Source of the DNA: Anaerolineaceae bacterium
Lineage (GTDB): Bacteria; Chloroflexota; Anaerolineae; Anaerolineales; Anaerolineaceae
Assembly (NCBI GenBank): GCA_016841365.1
Contig: JAENZI010000004.1
Coordinates: 124,001-188,000, forward strand
Direction: 5' to 3'
DNA length: 64,000 nucleotides
A program made the position numbers and the translations under genes. The stretch's first letter is position 1. Every line of letters begins with the position of its first letter. Under the pieces are notes generated by a model. It was given only the letters and a program-made list of their open reading frames with translations, ran no database searches and was not told where the DNA came from. This document shows positions 1-8,071 of this stretch, in pieces.

Positions 1-627
1 GAGACCTTGCTTGAAACCTTAGCCTATAAACCTGAGGGAGAAAAGTTTGATGATTTCGGCTACGATATCATCCCCTATTGTGTCAAAAAGCCGCTCAGGG
101 TCTTCGGCTATGAGTTTTCAGGTTATTGGCGCGATATTGGGACGATCCGCTCTTTTTATGAGGCAAACTTGGAATTATCTCTGCCTAATCCGAGTTTTGA
201 TATCTACAATAAGGATCAACGGATTTATACTCACGGCAGATTTCTCCCGGGTTCCAAGCTGGCAGATTGCAAATTGGATAACGTGCTGATTGCGGAAGGG
301 TGCTTAATCGATCAGGCGGAAATCAGCCATTCCGTGGTTGGCTTACGCAGCATGATCAAGAAAGGTGCTCGGATCAAAGATTCCGTCCTGATGGGTGCGG
401 ATTATTACGATTCATCTGGAAGCATCCCGATTGGGATCGGTGAGAATTGCGATATCGAAGGCGCGATTGTCGATAAGAATGTACGCATGGGGCAGGATGT
501 GACCATTAAACCCTTCCCGCGCGGGACTGAATTAGCAACGGACTCTTATACCGTCAAGGATGGCATTGTGGTCATCCCGAAGCGCACTATTCTGCCTTCA
601 GGCACGTACATCGGCCCAGAAAGATAA
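1..627 (+). CDS. glgC: Glucose-1-phosphate adenylyltransferase, C-terminal part (cut by window start)
   Basis: ADP-glucose pyrophosphorylase makes ADP-glucose from glucose-1-phosphate and ATP for glycogen synthesis in the cytoplasm. About 208 codons are present and the frame is open to base 1, so the N-terminal nucleotide-binding half lies outside the window. What remains is the end of the catalytic domain, with the family segment GYWRDIGTI near residue 39, followed by a left-handed beta-helix of hexapeptide-like repeats (ADCKLDNVLIAEGCLI, then SVVGLRSMIKKGARIKDS) that normally carries allosteric control and oligomer contacts. The end (GTYIGPER) is normal. A strong terminator follows directly, so this is the last gene of its transcript. 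Confidence 0.93.
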   Translation, partial: ETLLETLAYKPEGEKFDDFGYDIIPYCVKKPLRVFGYEFSGYWRDIGTIRSFYEANLELSLPNPSFDIYNKDQRIYTHGRFLPGSKLADCKLDNVLIAEGCLIDQAEISHSVVGLRSMIKKGARIKDSVLMGADYYDSSGSIPIGIGENCDIEGAIVDKNVRMGQDVTIKPFPRGTELATDSYTVKDGIVVIPKRTILPSGTYIGPER

Positions 628-660
628 ACGGAAAAGATCTTATTGATGACGAGACGTCAG

Positions 661-693
661 ATCTGCGTGGAATATGTTCCACGCAGATTTTTT
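661..693 (+). terminator. Intrinsic terminator after glgC
   Basis: A perfect 12-bp stem (661-672 with 677-688), a 4-base loop and five T residues. It also shows that the next gene cannot start at the first in-frame ATG (674), which lies in the hairpin loop. Confidence 0.92.
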
Positions 694-723
694 GTGTGTC
701 CAGAGGGCAGAATCGCTATCGGC

Positions 724-729
724 TATAAT
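724..729 (+). promoter_or_regulatory. -10 box of a probably leaderless promoter for the DUF89 gene
   Basis: A perfect TATAAT ends 7 bases before the ATG at 737, so transcription should begin at or next to the start codon. No Shine-Dalgarno sequence is present and no good -35 box is seen. The same arrangement occurs at 12764, 33159 and 38621. Confidence 0.6.
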
Positions 730-736
730 TCAGACT

Positions 737-1591
737 ATGCAAACCTACATTGATTGTTATCCGTGTTTTCTACGTCAAGCCATTGAAGCCTCCCGTATGG
801 CTGGAGGGACTCAAGCCCAGGAGCGGGAAATCGTATTACGAACCCTGCAAATCTTATATGAGCAGCCTGAAGGTGCAACACCACCTGCGATTGGCACCAA
901 AGTGCACAGCATTGTGCGAGAGGTCACCGGAAATGATGACCCATATTACCAGGTGAAACAAGAATCCACCGCTAAAGCCATAGCGATGCTGCCGAAGTTG
1001 AGAGCATTACGGGATGCATCAAAAGATAAACTGGAAACCAGCGTGCGGATGAGCATTGCCGGCAATATCATGGATTTTGGGCCTAACCCGGAGTATGATC
1101 TGTGGGAGGTTGTCCAACGCATCCTTACCCAGGATTTTGCGATCAATGATATGGACTCATTACGGGAGTCTTTAACCAAAGCCGATGCAATCTTGTTTTT
1201 AGGCGATAACGCAGGCGAAACGGTCTTTGACCTATTGCTGATGGAAGTGCTGGAAAAGCCGGTCACTTATGTGGTGAGGGGCGGGCCAGTGCTGAATGAT
1301 GCCACCCGGGAGGATGCAGCAGCAGCCGGGATTGACTGGATTGCAAAGGTGATTGATAACGGCGCCTGTGTGCCGGGCACGGATCTCTCGCTGTGCAGTC
1401 CGTCTTTTGTGGATCATTTTAACACTGCTGATCTGATCCTTGCCAAAGGGATGGGAAACTATGAAACGCTTTCCACCGTGGATGCGCCGATTTACTTTCT
1501 GTTCCAGGTGAAGTGCCCGATTATTGGACTGGATGTCAATGCCCCAGCTGGCAGTATTGTGGTTATAAAAGGCCGGAAAATCGATTATTAA
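737..1591 (+). CDS. DUF89 (ARMT1-like) family protein, putative metal-dependent phosphatase
   Basis: A 284-aa member of the DUF89 family, metal-dependent phosphatases thought to remove damaged or over-accumulated phosphometabolites; the substrate here is unknown. The N-terminus has the Cys pair of the prokaryotic AF1104-like branch (DCYPCFLRQAIE, residues 4-15). Further on are the metal and phosphate-site motifs FLGDNAGETVFD, VVRGGPVLNDAT and LAKGMGNYETL. I start it at 737, not 674: the upstream ATG lies inside the glgC terminator, and homology begins at the MQTYIDCYPC segment. It seems to be a single-gene transcript between glgC and the Ca2+ ATPase. Family assignment is firm; the reaction is inferred from the family. 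Confidence 0.85.
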   Translation: MQTYIDCYPCFLRQAIEASRMAGGTQAQEREIVLRTLQILYEQPEGATPPAIGTKVHSIVREVTGNDDPYYQVKQESTAKAIAMLPKLRALRDASKDKLETSVRMSIAGNIMDFGPNPEYDLWEVVQRILTQDFAINDMDSLRESLTKADAILFLGDNAGETVFDLLLMEVLEKPVTYVVRGGPVLNDATREDAAAAGIDWIAKVIDNGACVPGTDLSLCSPSFVDHFNTADLILAKGMGNYETLSTVDAPIYFLFQVKCPIIGLDVNAPAGSIVVIKGRKIDY

Positions 1592-1612
1592 ACCAATCGT
1601 AATAAAATCAGA

Positions 1613-1673
1613 TATAATTATTTGGGTTTTTTATCGCCTGCATTATAGAATTAACCTTAGATTTTCTAAGGTT
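1613..1673 (+). promoter_or_regulatory. -10 box and perfect hairpin in the leader of the Ca2+ ATPase gene
   Basis: TATAAT at 1613-1618 is followed by a leader of about 110 bases. Within it is a perfect 9-bp inverted repeat, AACCTTAGA (1653-1661) with TCTAAGGTT (1665-1673) and a 3-base loop. No T-run follows, so it is not a terminator. It could be an operator or an mRNA structure. A Shine-Dalgarno AAGGAG lies at 1718-1723. Confidence 0.5.
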
Positions 1674-1729
1674 GAGCGTGAATTTTTTATGTAAAAATTT
1701 TATCGAAATCAATTTTTAAGGAGATTATT

Positions 1730-4561
1730 ATGAGTGACGAAACACAGGCTGCGCAGTCAGACGAAACGAAAAAGGATTTGATTGCCTGGCATACGAAGTC
1801 AGAAACCGATGTCATGCAGGAGTTGCAGATTGAGGTTGATAAGGGTCTCAGCAGTGATGAGGCGGAGGCGCGGCAGGAAAAATATGGCCTGAACGAGCTG
1901 GAAGAACGAGGATTGCGGAGCCCCTGGGTTGTTTTAGCCGGCCAGTTTACTGAGATCATGGTGCTGATTTTGATCGTTGCCGCGGCCATTTCGTTCTTAA
2001 TTGGCGAAACCACCGATGCGATCATGATCTTGATCATCGTTATTTTGAATGCTATTCTTGGTTTCACCCAGGAATATCGTGCGGAAAAAGCGATGGAGGC
2101 ATTAAAGAAGCTGTCTGTGCCCACGGTTAAAGTCAGGCGGGATGGGCAGATCAAAGAAGTCGAGGCTAAAGGCTTGGTACCCGGTGACGTGGTCCTGCTT
2201 GAAGCGGGAGATCGTGTGCCCGCAGACTGCCGGGTGGTTGAATCGGTCAACCTGCGGGCAGAAGAAGCTGCCCTGACGGGTGAATCTGTCCCTGTCGAAA
2301 AAACGGACAAGGCCCTGCAAGATGAAGATCTGCCTATTGGTGATCGAAAGAACCTGGTTTTCATGGGTACCTCCATCACCTATGGCCGCGGTGAGGCCGT
2401 TGTGGTCAACACCGGAATGAAGACCGAGCTTGGCAATATTGCCGATATGCTCCAAACGGTGACAGAAGAGAAAACGCCGCTTCAGCGCAAGATGGCAGAA
2501 TTGGGAAAGTGGCTGGCGATTGGGGCTGGTGTTCTGGTCGCGATTGTCTTTGCTGTGGGCGTCTGGCAAGGCGGTGAGGTGGACGAGATGTTCCTGACCG
2601 CAGTCAGCCTGGCAGTGGCGGCAGTCCCTGAAGGCCTCCCCGCAGTTGTGACGATTGCATTAGCTTTGGGCGCGCAGCGTATGGTAAAGCGCCAGGCGCT
2701 GATTCGCAAGCTCCCCGCTGTTGAAACCCTGGGGTCGGTCACGACCATCTGCTCCGATAAAACCGGTACCCTGACTGAAAATCGAATGACTGTTACTGTG
2801 CTGGATGTTGCCGGCACCCGGTTAGACCTGACCACAAAAATGGAACATTCTGGGGCGACACTTTCACCAGATGAGGAACCCATCGTTGAACCTGATAAAG
2901 ACCTCTCGCTGTTGATGGCGGGTGGTGCCTTGGCGAACGATGCCAGGCTTCAGGCGGATGATGACGGACAGGGTTTCCACACCATTGGCGACCCGACGGA
3001 AGGTGCCCTGGTTGTTGCGGCTGCCCGATTGGGTTTATGGAAAGAAAAACTGGATAAGGTCCTCCCGCGTGTCGATGAGGTTCCCTTTACTTCAGAACGC
3101 AAACGAATGAGCACAGCGCATGAGATCAAAACAGACCTGCAGCCCGAAAACGGGAAGCCATATCAATATTTGTTGGACTATCTGCCAAAGAATAAATATG
3201 TTGTCTTCACGAAAGGTGCTGTTGACAGCTTGATGGATATCTGCGACCGGGTGTGGTCTGAAGGCAAGATCGAATCGATCAATGATGAGTGGCTGTCTCG
3301 TATTGAGAAAGCGAATAACAACCTGGCTAAAGAAGGTATGCGGGTGCTCGGTGTGGCGATGAAGTGCATTGATACATTGCCGGAAACCGAGAAAGAAGAC
3401 GCATATGAAAACGGTTTGATTTTCATTGGTCTGACGGGCATGATCGATCCACCCAGGCCTGAAGTGCGGGATGCCGTGAGGGAATGCCGGACAGCAGGTA
3501 TCCGCCCGGTGATGATCACGGGTGACCATCCTTTGACGGCGTTAAATATTGCTAAGGATCTTGGAATTGTTCATGCAGAGGATGGACAGGATGATCAGGA
3601 TCTGGTGATCACGGGACAGGAACTGGCAAAAATGTCAGTTGATGAACTTGATGATGTGGTTGAATCGATTTCAACCTATGCACGTGTCAGCCCTGAGCAC
3701 AAAGTCAAAATTGTTGAAGCCCTGAAAAACCGCGGTCAGATCATTGCGATGACGGGCGATGGCGTGAACGATGCGCCGGCGCTAAAGCGATCAGATATTG
3801 GGGTTGCGATGGGCATCACTGGTACGGATGTGAGCAAGGAAGCCTCTGATATGGTCTTACTGGATGATAATTTTGCGACTATCGTACATGCCGTGGAAGA
3901 AGGCCGCACGATTTATGACAACATCCGGAAATTCATCAAGTACACCATGTCCAGCAACATCGGTGAAATTATTGTGATGTTGTTGGCGCCATTACTTGGG
4001 CTACCCATTCCCTTGAACGCGATCCAAATCTTGTGGATTAACCTGGTTACGGATGGGCTGCCGGGTTTGGCATTAGGGGTTGAACCGACTGCACCGGATA
4101 CAATGAAACGACAACCGCATCCACCAAGCGAAAGTGTGCTTGCCCGTGGTTTAGGTCTATATATGATTTTGGTCGGCCCGCTGATGGGTATTGTGGCCCT
4201 GATGCCGGAACTGCTCAACGAATTTACAGGCGTAACCTATGATGGCGGTGTGTGGCGGACGATGGTTTTCTCCACATTAGCCCTTGCCCAGATGGGGAAT
4301 GCGCTGGCTATCCGGTCTGATCGGATGACCCTGTTCCAGTTAGGCATATTTACGAATCCTGCGTTGATCGGTGCCGTTGTGCTGACTTTTGCCCTGCAGA
4401 TGGCTGTGATTTACGTCCCATTCCTGCAGAACATCTTCGACACCACCGCACTTAGCTTTGGTCAGTTGATGCTGAGCCTGGGTTTGAGCACGATCGTCTT
4501 TATCGTGGTTGAATTGGTCAAGTGGGTCAAACAGCTCAGAGAGCGCAAACAGGAAAATTAA
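1730..4561 (+). CDS. Cation-transporting P-type ATPase, SERCA-like (probable Ca2+ exporter)
   Basis: A full-length 943-aa P2-type ATPase that should pump Ca2+ out of the cytoplasm using ATP. Visible in order: N-terminal cation-ATPase domain; actuator TGES motif; TM4 PEGLP; phosphorylation loop DKTGTLTENRM with Asp343; P-domain MTGDGVNDAPAL; and the membrane ligands of the SERCA branch, SSNIGE in TM5 (Asn743, Glu746) and NLVTDGLP in TM6 (Asn771, Thr774, Asp775). These correspond to site I residues of SERCA, which favours Ca2+ over Mn2+, Na+ or K+. It starts with ATG after AAGGAG with a 6-base gap. It stands alone between a regulated leader and a strong terminator. Confidence 0.93.
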   Translation: MSDETQAAQSDETKKDLIAWHTKSETDVMQELQIEVDKGLSSDEAEARQEKYGLNELEERGLRSPWVVLAGQFTEIMVLILIVAAAISFLIGETTDAIMILIIVILNAILGFTQEYRAEKAMEALKKLSVPTVKVRRDGQIKEVEAKGLVPGDVVLLEAGDRVPADCRVVESVNLRAEEAALTGESVPVEKTDKALQDEDLPIGDRKNLVFMGTSITYGRGEAVVVNTGMKTELGNIADMLQTVTEEKTPLQRKMAELGKWLAIGAGVLVAIVFAVGVWQGGEVDEMFLTAVSLAVAAVPEGLPAVVTIALALGAQRMVKRQALIRKLPAVETLGSVTTICSDKTGTLTENRMTVTVLDVAGTRLDLTTKMEHSGATLSPDEEPIVEPDKDLSLLMAGGALANDARLQADDDGQGFHTIGDPTEGALVVAAARLGLWKEKLDKVLPRVDEVPFTSERKRMSTAHEIKTDLQPENGKPYQYLLDYLPKNKYVVFTKGAVDSLMDICDRVWSEGKIESINDEWLSRIEKANNNLAKEGMRVLGVAMKCIDTLPETEKEDAYENGLIFIGLTGMIDPPRPEVRDAVRECRTAGIRPVMITGDHPLTALNIAKDLGIVHAEDGQDDQDLVITGQELAKMSVDELDDVVESISTYARVSPEHKVKIVEALKNRGQIIAMTGDGVNDAPALKRSDIGVAMGITGTDVSKEASDMVLLDDNFATIVHAVEEGRTIYDNIRKFIKYTMSSNIGEIIVMLLAPLLGLPIPLNAIQILWINLVTDGLPGLALGVEPTAPDTMKRQPHPPSESVLARGLGLYMILVGPLMGIVALMPELLNEFTGVTYDGGVWRTMVFSTLALAQMGNALAIRSDRMTLFQLGIFTNPALIGAVVLTFALQMAVIYVPFLQNIFDTTALSFGQLMLSLGLSTIVFIVVELVKWVKQLRERKQEN

Positions 4562-4589
4562 TACAAGATTTTCACAGAGTATCAATCAA

Positions 4590-4624
4590 GCGAGGCTGGA
4601 CTTATTCTCCAGCCTCGCTTTTTT
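4590..4624. terminator. Terminator between the convergent ATPase and stress-protein genes
   Basis: Perfect 10-bp stem GCGAGGCTGG / CCAGCCTCGC with a 9-base loop and six T residues on the + strand. The convergent gene ends at 4631, so the stem may stop both transcripts, but only the + strand has the T-run. Confidence 0.9.
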
Positions 4625-4630
4625 GGTGTT

Positions 4631-5344
4631 TTATGACTTGACCGGATTCCGGATGATCACAACAGGGCAGGGGGATAATTCCGCCAGTCGGTATGGGATT
4701 GTGCCAAAAAGGAAACTGCCCAATTGTGTTCGTTCAGACGCCCCCACAACAAGCAAGTCATATCTGCCTTCACGAGCTGTTGATATGATTGTTTGCACAA
4801 GGTTGTTACTGGGGATAATTTTGATTTCTAATTCAAAGTTGTGGCTGACATCCAGCAGGCTCTTGTGTGCCAGATCTTTTACGATGGCTGTTTGTACTTC
4901 TATGCTGGTCGAGGCTGATGGTGGAATGATTCTCAAGAGGGTGATTTTGCCACTCTGGTCTCCCCCTAATTGAGCCAAAAGCCGCAACCCTGATAAAACA
5001 TTTGGCCCATCGCCAACCGGGATCAGGATACGCTTGATTTGAGCGAAATCTTTGGGAATATGCCCATTGCCAATGGTCGATAGGGGCTGTTTGGGACGCG
5101 AAATCTGAGATAGTCCGAGGATGAGCCAGAAGAAGTAACCAATGGGTACTAAGGCCAAGAAAAGAAATAAAATGAATTTCTCTGCTGTCTGCCAAAAAGC
5201 CTCATCCCGAAAAGCTGCGATGGGGCTTTGAGCAAAGAGAAGTCCATGGATGAAGAACCCGGCTAATCCTCCGAGAATAAATGTAGCGAGGATGAATAAC
5301 AGCGTTTTTCTTCTGCGAATTTTATTGATGAATGGGTGAGTCAT
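4631..5344 (-). CDS. Membrane-anchored universal stress protein (UspA domain)
   Basis: A 237-aa protein with two predicted membrane segments (about residues 14-36 and 57-79) and a C-terminal UspA domain from about residue 102 (IKRILIPVGDGPN) to the end. The nucleotide-loop region VVGASERTQLGSFLFGT resembles ATP-binding Usp proteins, and the last strand is SPCPVVIIRNP. The bitopic layout is unusual: most Usp proteins are soluble, while membrane forms are normally fused to a transporter, which is not seen here. Start ATG is preceded by AGGAA with a 6-base gap. It is transcribed alone, convergent to the ATPase and divergent from the nucleoside kinase. Its role is unknown. Confidence 0.85.
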   Translation of the reverse strand: MTHPFINKIRRRKTLLFILATFILGGLAGFFIHGLLFAQSPIAAFRDEAFWQTAEKFILFLFLALVPIGYFFWLILGLSQISRPKQPLSTIGNGHIPKDFAQIKRILIPVGDGPNVLSGLRLLAQLGGDQSGKITLLRIIPPSASTSIEVQTAIVKDLAHKSLLDVSHNFELEIKIIPSNNLVQTIISTAREGRYDLLVVGASERTQLGSFLFGTIPYRLAELSPCPVVIIRNPVKS

Positions 5345-5645
5345 AACATATTCCTATATTATTATTTTTTCTATTCAAATCATTTAGTTCATTGGCCGAG
5401 ATCGAATTTGTGATAATGACGATATTAATGTTGTAGATGATTTTCGGGTGATTGTCAAATTTTGCTGTGAGGCATCTATTGTTGTATATTAAATGGGATT
5501 TACTTTTTACCTTCTCAAAAAGCAGGATATCCAATACAATCAACCGCAGACGATTTTGTGCAAACAAATCGATCATTCGTAGATAGCCTTGCCAGATTAC
5601 AAAAGTTGGTCAGGTTGATGTCTCATTTGAGGAGGAATTTCCTGA
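5345..5645. other. AT-rich divergent intergenic region
   Basis: It separates the Usp gene (-) from the deoxynucleoside kinase gene (+) and must hold both promoters. I could not pick a convincing -35/-10 pair. No RNA gene or repeat was recognised. Confidence 0.5.
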
Positions 5646-6284
5646 ATGGAAAAATTTATTGCGGTGGCTGGCAATATTGGTGTGGGGAAGTCAACATTGG
5701 TGAAGTTGCTCAGCGAAAACTTGAATTGGACACCCTTTTACGAGCCTGTATCCGAAAACCCTTATCTTGAGGATTTTTATGCAGATATGCAGTCCTGGGG
5801 GTTTCACTCGCAAATCTATTTTTTGATGCGCCGCTTGCGCATCCATCGAAAACTGATGGATATGGAAGGCTCTGTCGTTCAGGACCGCAGTGTGTATGAG
5901 GACGCAGAGATATTCGCTCACAATCTATTTTTGCAGGATGCAATTTCTGAGCGGGATTATGCGACATATCATGAGCTCTACCAGGTTTTGGTGGAATTTT
6001 TACCGCCACCGGATTTGGTGATCTATTTACGAGCCTCAGTGGGAACGTTGATTGACCGCATCACGATGCGCGACCGAACTTATGAGCGCACCATCAGCGC
6101 GGAGTATCTCTCCGATCTCAACGAACTGTATGAAAATTGGGTTGAAAATTTTGAACTATGCCCCGTGCTGACCGTGCCCTGTGACAATTTGGATTATGTC
6201 GCCAAGCCGCAGCATCTGTCACTGATCATCGAAAAGGTCAGGGATATCTTGATGGGAAAAGAGGAGATCCGCTTCGATCTTTAA
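5646..6284 (+). CDS. Deoxynucleoside kinase (deoxyadenosine/deoxyguanosine/deoxycytidine kinase family)
   Basis: A 212-aa cytoplasmic salvage kinase that phosphorylates deoxynucleosides with ATP. P-loop GNIGVGKST is at residues 9-17, the substrate-site EPVSEN at 33-38, the catalytic DRS motif at 80-82 (VVQDRSVYED), and an Arg-rich lid around ITMRDRTYER. The length matches bacterial Dgk/Dak enzymes. A strong Shine-Dalgarno (GAGGAGG, about 5627-5633) precedes the ATG. It is a single-gene unit with its own terminator. Which base it prefers cannot be read from the sequence. Confidence 0.9.
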   Translation: MEKFIAVAGNIGVGKSTLVKLLSENLNWTPFYEPVSENPYLEDFYADMQSWGFHSQIYFLMRRLRIHRKLMDMEGSVVQDRSVYEDAEIFAHNLFLQDAISERDYATYHELYQVLVEFLPPPDLVIYLRASVGTLIDRITMRDRTYERTISAEYLSDLNELYENWVENFELCPVLTVPCDNLDYVAKPQHLSLIIEKVRDILMGKEEIRFDL

Positions 6285-6313
6285 TGCTGGTGCGGCTCTC
6301 TCATAAATAGAAA

Positions 6314-6341
6314 ACAGACGCGTGAAAGCGTCTGTTTTTTT
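6314..6341 (+). terminator. Intrinsic terminator after the deoxynucleoside kinase gene
   Basis: 8-bp stem ACAGACGC / GCGTCTGT (6314-6321 and 6328-6335), a 6-base loop and seven T residues. Confidence 0.9.
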
Positions 6342-6379
6342 ATCTATCGCTAAGTTGTTAATTTCAGGCCCGATAAACC

Positions 6380-6715
6380 CTATCCAACGGATTCCGTTGA
6401 AACTTCCTCAGGTTTGTCTACTTCTGGTGTTTTCTGCGTTGGGGCGGTGTCTTCGCCGCGCGGTTGAATGACCAACTTGATCGCCGTCCTGACCTTGCCG
6501 TCAATCTCCACGTCCACAAATTCCGGTACACAAGTGATATCAATGCCATCATTGACCAGGTAACCTTTGGCCAGGATGATTGCTTTGATCGCTTGGTTGA
6601 CCGCTCCGGCGCCGATGGATTGGACCTCGGCGTAATGGCTCTCGCGCATGACACCTGCGATTGCCCCTGCGACTGCGGCAGTGCGGGAGTTTGCTGAGAC
6701 TTTTATGATGTTCAT
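6380..6715 (-). CDS. Stage V sporulation protein S (SpoVS) family, Alba-like fold
   Basis: The first 86 or so residues are a clear SpoVS domain (IIKVSANSRTAAVAGAIAG, then VQSIGAGAVNQAIKAIILA). SpoVS has an Alba-like fold and is thought to bind nucleic acid; it is common in bacteria that do not form spores, including Chloroflexota and Deinococcus-Thermus. This copy has an extra acidic tail of about 25 residues (PEVDKPEEVSTESVG). The ATG follows GAGGGAG, and a good promoter lies upstream at 6796-6824. No sporulation gene is nearby, so a general regulatory or chromatin role is more likely than sporulation. Confidence 0.92.
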   Translation of the reverse strand: MNIIKVSANSRTAAVAGAIAGVMRESHYAEVQSIGAGAVNQAIKAIILAKGYLVNDGIDITCVPEFVDVEIDGKVRTAIKLVIQPRGEDTAPTQKTPEVDKPEEVSTESVG

Positions 6716-6795
6716 TTCTTTGCTCCCTCTTCATCTCTCTTTGGCTGCGTGTTAAGCAAAATTTAACTTAGCAGGGCCTTATGACTGATATTTGA

Positions 6796-6824
6796 ATTTT
6801 ACAGGATTTTTTGATTCTTATCAA
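6796..6824 (-). promoter_or_regulatory. Sigma-70-type promoter of the spoVS-like gene
   Basis: Read on the minus strand: TTGATA (6819-6824), a 17-base spacer and TAAAAT (6796-6801), about 80 bases upstream of the start codon. Confidence 0.6.
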
Positions 6825-6925
6825 GGTATGAAACGCAATCAATTAATCCATACTTAATATAAATGTCATTATGTGTTAAGAGAAATATCAGGGAATCATA
6901 CCCCGAATTTTATTTATGGCTTGTG

Positions 6926-8056
6926 TTATAAAGGCTTTTGATACACCCGGTAGCGTTTGTATAACTTGCCGCCCATGCGCTCAGCCAGCATGGGTGTCTT
7001 GGGGTTGTCTTCCGATGTCAGTGAAAGATCAGCCCAGGTGTACCCTTTTTCTTGAGCACGTTTGAACATCTCAGAAAAAAGCATCAAACTGACGCCAGAT
7101 CCCCAGTATTCTGGGAGAACCAGCACGCTCTTGACGGATAGGCATTTAGGCTGGATGCTGCTGTATTTGAGCATTTTGAGATAATCCCAGGGATAGCGCA
7201 ACCCGTTTACATGATGCAGTATTTCATTGAGGTTTGGAATGCCCGGGAAAAATCCAACAGTCTGATCGCCGACATCAGCGAACAACACCAGGTAAGGGTC
7301 CGCATATTTTTTGAAGGGTGCCAGGGTGTCGTCCAACGCCTGGCGGTCCCAGCCAACAAAATCGTCGAGGTGCGCCAGCGCTTTGTTGAGCAAAAAGTGC
7401 ACCCGGTCTGCTTCACGGTCCCACTCATCCAGCCTCGCTTCGCGGATGACGGCGGTCCCACGTGCGGCAGCTTTTTCTGCCAGCTTGTGCATTAATTTAA
7501 TTTCACGGGTCTCTTCGGTGAGGTCAATCGCAAAAGCGATGTTATCCGGCCTAAGCGGTGTGAAGCCATAAGTCACATGCAGGTCTTCATAATAGCGTGG
7601 GGTATGGCCGCAGCTCAAGGCTGGGGGACGGTCTCGCCCTTCAATCAGCACGCCGTAGGCAGAATCATAGTCCTGGTGAAATGGGCCGATCATGCGAGAA
7701 AGCCCTCTGGACTTCATCCAGTCTTCAGCGGCGGCGAATAGCCTTGCAGCAACCTCAGGATCGTTGATGCACTCGAAAAAGCCAAACATGCCATCCTTCA
7801 ATTTACGCGAGGCATTTGAGGAATGATCAACCGCTGCCATAATCGTTCCGGAAAGTTGACCGTCTTTGTAAGCTAAGAAGAAATCGGCTTCGCCGTGACT
7901 GAAGAATGTGCCCTTTTGCGGATTGAGTTGTTTCAGCCTTTCCGGGAGCAGAGGGGGCACCCACAAGGGGTCATCTTGATAGATTTGCCAGGGGAATGTG
8001 GCATACTTTCTGCGCTGGTTTGCGTTCTCGACTTTATTCAGGGTGATGGTGCTCAT
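6926..8056 (-). CDS. Large GNAT-superfamily N-acetyltransferase-like protein
   Basis: A 376-aa protein of a GNAT-related family with two half domains. The N-terminal part has FFLAYKDGQLSGTIMAAVD, typical of a GNAT strand pair. The C-terminal part has SVLVLPEYWGSGVSLMLF, which resembles the acetyl-CoA loop, though the usual Q/RxxGxG/A is altered to YWGSGVS. Homologues are usually annotated only as GNAT or hypothetical; the acceptor is unknown. The ATG follows GGAGC. The GPH transporter gene upstream on the same strand ends 15 bases away, so the two are probably co-transcribed. Confidence 0.75.
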   Translation of the reverse strand: MSTITLNKVENANQRRKYATFPWQIYQDDPLWVPPLLPERLKQLNPQKGTFFSHGEADFFLAYKDGQLSGTIMAAVDHSSNASRKLKDGMFGFFECINDPEVAARLFAAAEDWMKSRGLSRMIGPFHQDYDSAYGVLIEGRDRPPALSCGHTPRYYEDLHVTYGFTPLRPDNIAFAIDLTEETREIKLMHKLAEKAAARGTAVIREARLDEWDREADRVHFLLNKALAHLDDFVGWDRQALDDTLAPFKKYADPYLVLFADVGDQTVGFFPGIPNLNEILHHVNGLRYPWDYLKMLKYSSIQPKCLSVKSVLVLPEYWGSGVSLMLFSEMFKRAQEKGYTWADLSLTSEDNPKTPMLAERMGGKLYKRYRVYQKPL

Positions 8057-8071
8057 GTTCGCTGCTCCTGA

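Noticed and set aside
1687-2569. Two antisense frames over the start of the Ca2+ ATPase gene
   Set aside because: Ser/Arg-rich translations with no motif; the ATPase reading frame is unquestionable.
6380-6715. Sporulation function for the SpoVS homologue
   Set aside because: No other sporulation gene is in the window and SpoVS is widespread in bacteria that do not form spores.
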